Shown in pieces: positions 1-4,328 of a stretch of 6,624 nucleotides of DNA (position 1 is its first letter; every line of letters starts with the position of its first letter). The DNA lies in the NCBI GenBank assembly GCA_031260085.1, contig JAIRKP010000004.1:1-6624 (forward strand), written 5' to 3'. This stretch comes from Holosporales bacterium. Lineage in GTDB: Bacteria > Pseudomonadota > Alphaproteobacteria > RUG11792. The translations under genes were made by a program, and so were the position numbers. The notes beneath the pieces were generated by a model, which saw nothing but the letters and a program-made list of their open reading frames with translations, was not told the origin of the DNA and did no database searches.

Positions 1-1124
1 AAAGGAGCGAATACAGAATAAATGACAACTACTAGCAGCGTTCCTATAAATATAATAGATACTGGCTGGACAAGCCCGACAATACGTTCAGCTCGAGTTT
101 TCATTCGTGTTTGTAATAAATTCGTGACCGTTTCAAATGATTGCCAAAGCATTCCCGATTTCTCGCCAGCTTTTATAATTGCGAGCTCATGCTCATGAAA
201 CAAATTCAATGATCTAAGCGCAATCGAAAGCGTCGATCCATTTTTTATGATCTCTGCAACACTTGAAATGTTGTAATCATTTTTATTTTGCGAAAAACAA
301 TTCAAAGCTTCAATTAAATTTATCTTTTCTTTTAACATAATTTTCATAGAACAAAAAAATCTCATTGAAAATTGATCTCTGACGTGAGCGCGAAATAGAG
401 GAACCTTTAGCATAAAATCTTTTAAATGATTAAGTACAATTTTTGAATGCAACAAAATTGCAATAATTAAAAACATTATCCAACTCTTGCAAACAAGAAA
501 AGATCTCAAAGACATCATCATTTTAGCCGAAAATGGAAGTTTAATTCCTATATCATTAAATAGGTCAACGAAATTAGGCACTATGAATATAATCCAAAAA
601 ATAAATACACTAAACATAACACAAAACAAAAGAATAGGATATAATATTGCGTTTTTTATATTAGATTTCAACTTTACTCTTGTTTCCAAATATTCAATAA
701 TATTTAAAATAGTTATGTCTAAAGTCGCTGTCGTTTCTGAAACTTCTATTGATTTTATTATTAAATCATCAAAATATTTTTCAAATACTGCTAATGATTT
801 CGACAATGAAATTCCGATGGAAATTGAATGCAAGATGCTATCTACTATTGCTTTTTCTTCCATATTTTTAAATAAATTTGAAACAATATATAGCGATGTT
901 GAAATGTCTAACTTTTTCGAAATCAAGGGATACAGGTTCTTAAAAAACAATAATGTAAATTCTTCTATAGGTTTTTTTATTTTTTCTTTTTGTTTTTTTA
1001 TATAAACTATAGTTTCATTATTCAATTGTAATTTATTTAACAAATCCTCTTTATTTATTGCAAACACAGAACCTATTAAGACATTTTCCCAATTGTCTAT
1101 AATTTTATACTTATATAATATCAT
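1..1124 (-). CDS. Type II secretion system F family protein (GspF/PilC-like inner-membrane platform), 3' end cut by window
   Basis: Polytopic inner-membrane platform protein of type II secretion or type IV pilus machines; in this family it couples the cytoplasmic ATPase to pseudopilus assembly. Reading the minus strand from the ATG at 1124 gives 374 uninterrupted codons that run off the left edge. The family is usually about 400 residues, so roughly 30 are missing. A short N-terminal domain (about 1-48) is followed by a Lys-rich linker, a first F domain (about 55-200) with a YP-containing membrane segment at about 160-183, another hydrophobic stretch at 212-228, and a second F domain (about 250 onward) carrying the classic AGEKSGML motif at 319-326 and a final membrane segment from about 353. 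In the first F domain the usual GExSGxL signature is degenerate (SETTATL, 129-135). An in-frame TAA two codons upstream fixes the start; no clear Shine-Dalgarno precedes it. The family is clear, but GspF versus PilC cannot be decided here. Confidence 0.9.
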   Translation of the reverse strand, partial: MILYKYKIIDNWENVLIGSVFAINKEDLLNKLQLNNETIVYIKKQKEKIKKPIEEFTLLFFKNLYPLISKKLDISTSLYIVSNLFKNMEEKAIVDSILHSISIGISLSKSLAVFEKYFDDLIIKSIEVSETTATLDITILNIIEYLETRVKLKSNIKNAILYPILLFCVMFSVFIFWIIFIVPNFVDLFNDIGIKLPFSAKMMMSLRSFLVCKSWIMFLIIAILLHSKIVLNHLKDFMLKVPLFRAHVRDQFSMRFFCSMKIMLKEKINLIEALNCFSQNKNDYNISSVAEIIKNGSTLSIALRSLNLFHEHELAIIKAGEKSGMLWQSFETVTNLLQTRMKTRAERIVGLVQPVSIIFIGTLLVVVIYSVFAP

Positions 1125-1153
1125 AATTTATATTAGAGCAATTACATCCCGCG

Positions 1154-1192
1154 GGCGCGAGTATGGTCTAATAATTATACCATACTCGCGCC
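1154..1192. repeat. Perfect 14-bp inverted repeat A (hairpin or operator)
   Basis: The arms at 1154-1167 (GGCGCGAGTATGGT) and 1179-1192 are exact reverse complements with an 11-base AT-rich loop. No T-run follows on either strand, so it is not a standard intrinsic terminator. On the minus strand its right arm and loop contain a perfect extended -10 box, which makes an operator around the promoter of the secretion gene one reading. A dispersed palindromic element or an mRNA-stabilising hairpin are others. It is GC-rich compared with the surrounding DNA and abuts inverted repeat B. Confidence 0.85.
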
Positions 1193-1212
1193 AATAGTCT
1201 GTCAAGGATCAC
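1168..1212 (-). CDS. Possible 14-codon leader peptide upstream of the secretion gene
   Basis: A perfect Shine-Dalgarno AAGGAGG (1221-1227) lies 8 bases before a GTG that opens a 14-codon frame reading MILDRLLARVWYNY, ending in TAG at 1168-1170, 43 bases before the secretion-gene ATG. This is the strongest ribosome-binding site in the window, yet it serves no long gene. The frame overlaps both inverted repeats, an arrangement like a translated regulatory leader. Short open frames arise easily by chance and no residue enrichment points to an attenuator ligand, so this is a weak call. Confidence 0.15.
   Translation of the reverse strand: MILDRLLARVWYNY
1174..1205 (-). promoter_or_regulatory. 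Candidate promoter of the secretion-platform gene (extended -10)
   Basis: The minus strand carries TGGTATAAT (1174-1182), a perfect extended -10 element, with a consensus TTGACA at 1200-1205. The 20-base spacer is too long for a classical pair, so activity would rest on the extended -10. The predicted start is near 1167, giving a leader of about 43 bases before the ATG at 1124. The -10 box lies within inverted repeat A, so a dimeric regulator binding the palindrome would block it. Confidence 0.4.
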
Positions 1213-1238
1213 TTTGTTCTCCTCCTTGACAGACTGTT
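1193..1238. repeat. Perfect 13-bp inverted repeat B with wobble extension
   Basis: The arms at 1196-1208 (AGTCTGTCAAGGA) and 1223-1235 are exact reverse complements around a 14-base loop. One G-T wobble and two A-T pairs extend the stem to 1193-1238. No U-tract follows in either direction. Both arms contain the hexamer TTGACA on one strand. In minus-strand RNA the 5' arm overlaps a strong Shine-Dalgarno sequence (AAGGAGG, 1221-1227) and the loop holds a GTG codon at 1212, so the hairpin could mask a small open reading frame. It directly adjoins inverted repeat A. Confidence 0.85.
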
Positions 1239-1262
1239 CGGTGATCTGAGCATAACCTTAAT

Positions 1263-1268
1263 ATTATA
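1263..1268 (-). promoter_or_regulatory. Candidate -10 box upstream of the leader hairpins
   Basis: A perfect TATAAT reads on the minus strand 50 bases upstream of the putative leader-peptide GTG. No good -35 hexamer stands 16-18 bases further upstream. If active, transcription would begin near 1256 and pass through the leader frame and both hairpins before reaching the secretion gene. In AT-rich DNA such hexamers are common, so this remains tentative. Confidence 0.25.
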
Positions 1269-1332
1269 CTCACCTTAATTAGCGGGACGCGAAAAGCTGA
1301 AGATAATACTAACCGCCCTCTATATCTTACCC

Positions 1333-1938
1333 TCATTTCTTCGGAAATAGGACCCAAGCTTGGTAGAAGCCCTCTGGTATGCCTGAAGGAGGCGCTCCAT
1401 CTAGCGGTGGCATTTCAGGAATCTCCGGATAGTCCGGTGGCATGTCAGCACTTGGATGCTTCTTGGATTTCTTAACGGTTGGATCCTTGCCTGAGTCTCC
1501 TTTTCTGAGCTTGACACGCGACTCGCCTTCAGGATCTTGCCCTGGGCTGCATGCAAAGCCAGCTTTTCTTTGAGGACATTGAGCCTTCAAGAGTAGCTCC
1601 CCTGCTTCGTTAAAGCTCAATTTACCTTTACAATAATGGCAAACCTCAGATGCTTTTTTTTTACCATTAGGATCTTGCCTACGGCTATGAGAGAATCCCT
1701 CTACTCTGTTAGGGCATTGTAATCGCAACTCTAAGCGTCGCAATTTCTTACCGCAATATACACAAAAAGCTTGGCCTGCTGCTTTCAAATCATCTTCCCT
1801 TCCAGTAAATGCTTGATATTGCGGTATTGTCGAAGTTGGGTCAACTCCAGCTCTTTTTGGCGCAGTAAATCCAGCAAAACTGGGATTTATCCCAACCACT
1901 GCTATTGTTAGAAAACATGCTATTACTAATTTTTTCAT
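1333..1938 (-). CDS. Exported two-module Cys-rich protein, unknown function (paralogue 1)
   Basis: I do not recognise this 201-residue protein. The ATG at 1938 is preferred over an in-frame TTG five codons upstream because GAGGA (1944-1948) sits just before it and the paralogue starts at the same MKKL. Residues 1-22 form a Sec-type signal peptide with likely cleavage after SFA. Two tandem modules follow: CX2C-X12-C-X8-H (C59, C62, C75, H84) and CX2C-X17-C-X8-C (C100, C103, C121, C130). Each ends in a DPxG turn and shares a CPxRxxGF-type motif. The ligand pattern suggests zinc fingers or, after export, disulphides. The tail holds a DSGKD motif, a Lys cluster and Pro-rich repeats, ending IPEGF plus a hydrophobic strand. 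It lies 56 bases downstream of its paralogue, probably co-transcribed. Local GC is higher than in neighbouring genes. A secreted effector or surface protein is possible but unproven. Confidence 0.85.
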   Translation of the reverse strand: MKKLVIACFLTIAVVGINPSFAGFTAPKRAGVDPTSTIPQYQAFTGREDDLKAAGQAFCVYCGKKLRRLELRLQCPNRVEGFSHSRRQDPNGKKKASEVCHYCKGKLSFNEAGELLLKAQCPQRKAGFACSPGQDPEGESRVKLRKGDSGKDPTVKKSKKHPSADMPPDYPEIPEMPPLDGAPPSGIPEGFYQAWVLFPKK

Positions 1939-1943
1939 ATTAA

Positions 1944-1948
1944 TCCTC
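1944..1948 (-). promoter_or_regulatory. Ribosome-binding site that sets the start of paralogue 1
   Basis: GAGGA on the minus strand lies 5 bases before the ATG at 1938. It falls inside the five-codon extension that a TTG start at 1953 would require, so it argues for the ATG. The same GAGGATTA(A)TATG context precedes the paralogue. Confidence 0.7.
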
Positions 1949-1994
1949 GTCAATTAAAAAATTTTTCCTTGCCTAATCTTGCTGCAGCTAAATT

Positions 1995-2555
1995 TTATTC
2001 ATCAATTGGGACCAGAGCTGGAATCAAAACTTTTCTGAATCCATGTGGCACATCGCCGTGCACATCAGCTTCTGGGGGAGGCGGAGCTTCCCTAAGCTTC
2101 TTTTTCTTAAGCTTAGCCGTCCTATCCTTGCCAGAATCGTCTTTTTGAATATCGACACGCAGCAGTCCTTGTGGGTCGCTCGTTGGGCTGCATGCAAATC
2201 CATCTCTTCTCTGAGGACATTGGGAATAGAAAATCAAGCCCGCTGTTTCATCAACGTCCAATACTTTTCCGCAATAGGCGCATTTATGAGATTCTTTTTT
2301 AACCCCGTTAGGATCCGGCTTATTGCTATGAGATTGTCCTTTGGCTCTGTCCGGACATTGTAGAGCCATCTCTGGGACCATGTATATACGACCGCAATAT
2401 ACACAGAACCTTTGCCCTGAGGTTTTCAGAGTATCTTTATCCCATTGACTTACTGCATAGCCTTCCTTTTCCGTAGTTGGATCAACTCCGGCGTAACTTA
2501 AGTTTGCTCCAACCCCTGCTAGTGTCAGAAACCATAGCATTGATAATTTTTTCAT
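1995..2555 (-). CDS. Exported two-module Cys-rich protein, unknown function (paralogue 2)
   Basis: This 186-residue unrecognised protein is the upstream tandem paralogue of the 1333-1938 product. The ATG at 2555 is preceded by GAGGA (2560-2564). Residues 1-22 are a signal peptide with likely cleavage after SYA, followed at once by GVDPT; the sister protein has eight extra residues before the same GVDPT. Module 1 has C51, C54, C67 and H76; module 2 has C92, C95, C113 and C122. All spacings are identical to the paralogue. Each module ends with a DPNG or DPQG turn, then come DSGKD (140-144), a Lys run (about 148-153), a Pro run (158-161) and a hydrophobic C-terminus after VPHGF. Module 1 resembles module 1 of the sister more than its own module 2, so the internal duplication predates the gene duplication. 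Metal binding or disulphide formation is inferred; the role is unknown. Confidence 0.85.
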   Translation of the reverse strand: MKKLSMLWFLTLAGVGANLSYAGVDPTTEKEGYAVSQWDKDTLKTSGQRFCVYCGRIYMVPEMALQCPDRAKGQSHSNKPDPNGVKKESHKCAYCGKVLDVDETAGLIFYSQCPQRRDGFACSPTSDPQGLLRVDIQKDDSGKDRTAKLKKKKLREAPPPPEADVHGDVPHGFRKVLIPALVPIDE

Positions 2556-2559
2556 ATAA

Positions 2560-2564
2560 TCCTC
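2560..2564 (-). promoter_or_regulatory. Ribosome-binding site of paralogue 2
   Basis: GAGGA on the minus strand lies 4 bases before the ATG at 2555. The A/T-rich leader around it closely matches the leader of paralogue 1. Confidence 0.6.
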
Positions 2565-2595
2565 ATCAGTTAGAAATTTTTCTTTTTAAGTTTAT

Positions 2596-2625
2596 TTTAT
2601 ATAAATAGGATTAAAATTCTCTTAA
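2596..2625 (-). promoter_or_regulatory. Candidate promoter of the paired Cys-rich genes
   Basis: The minus strand shows TTAAGA (2620-2625), 18 bases, then TATAAA (2596-2601), about 40 bases before the ATG at 2555. The match to consensus is moderate (4 of 6 and 5 of 6) and the region is AT-rich. The divergent 172-base interval 2556-2727 holds no gene. Confidence 0.35.
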
Positions 2626-2693
2626 GCCTCCATTTCTTTTTTAGGAAAATATTTTACTCTAGAAAAATTGTGGATTACATGATACTGTTTACG

Positions 2694-2699
2694 CATAAT
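2694..2699 (+). promoter_or_regulatory. Candidate -10 box of the phosphofructokinase operon
   Basis: CATAAT lies 28 bases before the ATG at 2728; the best hexamer 17 bases upstream (TGGATT, 2671-2676) matches the -35 consensus poorly. The transcript would start near 2706 with a leader of about 22 bases that contains a run of nine T (2711-2719) and no Shine-Dalgarno sequence. Confidence 0.3.
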
Positions 2700-2727
2700 T
2701 ATCTAAATGATTTTTTTTTGAACATTG

Positions 2728-3825
2728 ATGAATGTTAATAAACGCATAGGTATTTTAACAAGCGGGGGAGATTGCTCTGGGTTAAACTCAGCAATACGAG
2801 CAGCCTTCATAAGATCTCAAGCATTGGGATATGAATTAGTTGGAATCAAAAGAGGATTGCGCGGATTGGCAGACCCTAATCCTGATTTTTTAATTTTAGA
2901 TAACGTATTGTGTAATGAAAGCTTGTTAACTTCGTCTGGCAGCGTAATATATTCAAATACAGACTGGGTATCCTCCACAATAGGGCAAGGAAAAACGACT
3001 GAAGATATCAAAAATTCTATTTACGATGGATATCAAAATCTTGGATTAACAGGCCTCATATTTATAGGAGGAGATGGGAGCCTATCATTGATGAAAGAGT
3101 TTCTAATTGAAAATCTAGATATTAATATAGTTGCGATTCCCAAAACTATAGATAACGACGTCGCCATAACCGATTTTTCAATAGGCTTTCATACAGCAGT
3201 CGAAGTTGTCAGTAATTCTATAGAAAACATAAGATCAACAGCTAAAAGTCATGAAAGAGCCATGGTTGTTGAAGTTATGGGGCGAGATGCTGGATTTATT
3301 GCCATGTATGCTGGAATTGCTTCCGGAGTTGATGCGATTTTGATTCCAGAGTTTAAATATAGTATTGAAAGCTTAAAAAGCAAAGTAAAATCATGTTATG
3401 ATTCTGGACAGAATCATTGCTTAATAGTTGCCGCAGAAGCTGTGGAAAATGATGAATTTAAACATGATGAAGAATTTGTTGATGGTGTTGTGAAATATTC
3501 TCAGTTACAATATAGAGGAATTGCTCAATATATAGCTCAAAAGTTAAAAGCTGCTGGATTTAATTCTCGAGCTGTAGTTTTGGGGCACACGCAGCGAGGT
3601 GGGAAAACGGCTATAGACGATAGAATCCTTGCCTCAGCTTTTGGAGCTGAAGCGGTTAATCTCATAGATTCAAGAAATAGCGGGAAATTGCTATGTTATA
3701 TCAAAGGCAAAATTGAGGCTATTAACATCACAGAATTGCAAAATAGTTTTAGTAAAAAAATAAGTAAAAGTGATATCTGTGTGAATATAGCAAAATGCTT
3801 TGGGGTTTATATAGGTGAAGTCTAA
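2728..3825 (+). CDS. pfkA: 6-phosphofructokinase (probably ATP-dependent)
   Basis: Cytoplasmic glycolytic enzyme that phosphorylates fructose 6-phosphate to fructose 1,6-bisphosphate. The 365-residue protein has the whole PFK signature: the nucleotide loop SGGDCSGLN (12-20), GGDGS (114-118), catalytic TIDND (140-144, base D142), HER then VMGR (R177 and MGR 184-186) for substrate contact, and SRAVVLGHTQRGG (280-292) with R281, H287 and R290. Gly117 after the metal-binding Asp matches ATP users, since PPi enzymes carry Asp there. Lys139 in PKTIDND is the residue seen in PPi-type and mixed-substrate PFKs, whereas E. coli PfkA has Gly. This suggests an ATP enzyme of the mixed-substrate clade. The length is slightly above the 320 residues of E. 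coli PfkA and normal for that clade. The ATG at 2728 is chosen over the TTG at 2725; neither has a Shine-Dalgarno. It is the first gene of a four-gene operon and overlaps the next by 11 bases. Confidence 0.93.
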   Translation: MNVNKRIGILTSGGDCSGLNSAIRAAFIRSQALGYELVGIKRGLRGLADPNPDFLILDNVLCNESLLTSSGSVIYSNTDWVSSTIGQGKTTEDIKNSIYDGYQNLGLTGLIFIGGDGSLSLMKEFLIENLDINIVAIPKTIDNDVAITDFSIGFHTAVEVVSNSIENIRSTAKSHERAMVVEVMGRDAGFIAMYAGIASGVDAILIPEFKYSIESLKSKVKSCYDSGQNHCLIVAAEAVENDEFKHDEEFVDGVVKYSQLQYRGIAQYIAQKLKAAGFNSRAVVLGHTQRGGKTAIDDRILASAFGAEAVNLIDSRNSGKLLCYIKGKIEAINITELQNSFSKKISKSDICVNIAKCFGVYIGEV

Positions 3826-4309
3826 AGCATTTACTTTTATTTATTTTCTAATATTCCAAACAACGGCTTTCGCTGAAATAAAAAGTGGGCTATGCTCCCC
3901 TTATTATGCTTCAATAAAATCAAACAAAGTTAACGCTCATGTTGGGCCAGGAATAAATTATAAAATAACTTGCGAATATATTATGAAAGGAGTTCCAGTC
4001 ATCATCACTGCAAAATATGATCATTGGAGAAGAATAAGAGACCCAGACGGAATGGTATGTTGGGTTCATAAAAGTATGCTTTCTCCTAAAAGATTTGTAA
4101 TAACTATTTCGGAAAATTTATCGAATCTTAGAGAAAATACTAACGATAGTTCGAAAATTATAGCTAAAATAAAGAAAAACGTAGTGATGCGCTTGATTTC
4201 GGTTAGAGGAAATTGGTGTAAAGTCGAGATAGATTATGGAAACAAAACATATAATGGTTGGGTAAAAAAAGACTCAATATTTGGTGTTTTTAATAATGAG
4301 ATTTGGTAA
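3815..4309 (+). CDS. Exported protein with two bacterial SH3 domains
   Basis: A 164-residue protein with a signal peptide (1-20, cleavage after AFA) and two consecutive bacterial SH3 domains. Domain 1 (about 37-90) has NAHVGPGINYKI, a WRRI strand and the closing CWVHKSMLS. Domain 2 (about 95-158) has NLRENTNDSSKI, GNWCKV and GWVKKDSIFG. Such pairs are common in exported alphaproteobacterial proteins of the COG3807 type, thought to act in the periplasm, possibly on peptidoglycan; the exact role is unknown. The start is GTG inside the end of the phosphofructokinase gene, with an 11-base overlap; GGGG at 3802-3805 is a weak ribosome site, so translational coupling is likely. No catalytic domain is visible. 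The mature part has cysteines at 27, 53, 82 and 135. The SH3 fold is confident and the function is not assigned. Confidence 0.85.
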   Translation: MKSKAFTFIYFLIFQTTAFAEIKSGLCSPYYASIKSNKVNAHVGPGINYKITCEYIMKGVPVIITAKYDHWRRIRDPDGMVCWVHKSMLSPKRFVITISENLSNLRENTNDSSKIIAKIKKNVVMRLISVRGNWCKVEIDYGNKTYNGWVKKDSIFGVFNNEIW

Positions 4310-4317
4310 TATAAATT

Positions 4318-4322
4318 AAGGA
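4318..4322 (+). promoter_or_regulatory. Ribosome-binding site of ribonuclease J
   Basis: AAGGA lies 6 bases before the ATG at 4329, within the 19-base gap after the SH3 gene. It supports this start and independent ribosome loading inside the operon. Confidence 0.65.
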
Positions 4323-4328
4323 AAAATT

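Larger units (their letters stand above)
1125..1332. other. Non-coding interval between the secretion gene and the Cys-rich pair
   Basis: These 208 bases hold the two inverted repeats, two candidate minus-strand -10 boxes and the possible leader peptide described separately. The rest (1276-1332) shows only a short repeat of ACCTTAAT and no gene. No intrinsic terminator with a U-tract ends the Cys-rich pair, so read-through into the secretion gene or Rho-dependent ending is possible. Confidence 0.6.

Noticed and set aside
487..1005. 172-codon plus-strand open frame
   Set aside because: It lies antisense inside the secretion-platform gene, whose minus-strand frame gives a coherent GspF-family protein. 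The plus frame has no recognisable domain or ribosome site.
1207..1227. Resemblance to the 3' end of 16S rRNA (GGATCAC ... CTCCTT)
   Set aside because: The two halves are split by several bases and the upstream sequence does not match 16S rRNA. It is explained by a strong Shine-Dalgarno on the opposite strand.
1154..1238. Intrinsic terminators at the two palindromes
   Set aside because: The stems are good but no U-tract follows in either direction, so the standard definition is not met.
1226..1256. Plus-strand promoter with TTGACA at 1226-1231
   Set aside because: No good -10 box lies 16-18 bases downstream and no plus-strand gene follows for about 1.5 kb. The hexamer is part of inverted repeat B.
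1939..1953. TTG start at 1953 for paralogue 1
   Set aside because: The GAGGA ribosome site lies inside this extension, and the paralogue starts at the equivalent ATG with the same MKKL signal peptide.
2043..2363. 106-codon plus-strand open frame
   Set aside because: Antisense to paralogue 2, whose conserved Cys spacing and signal peptide show the minus strand is coding.
2711..2719. T9 run as a terminator
   Set aside because: No GC-rich stem precedes it and it sits directly before a start codon.
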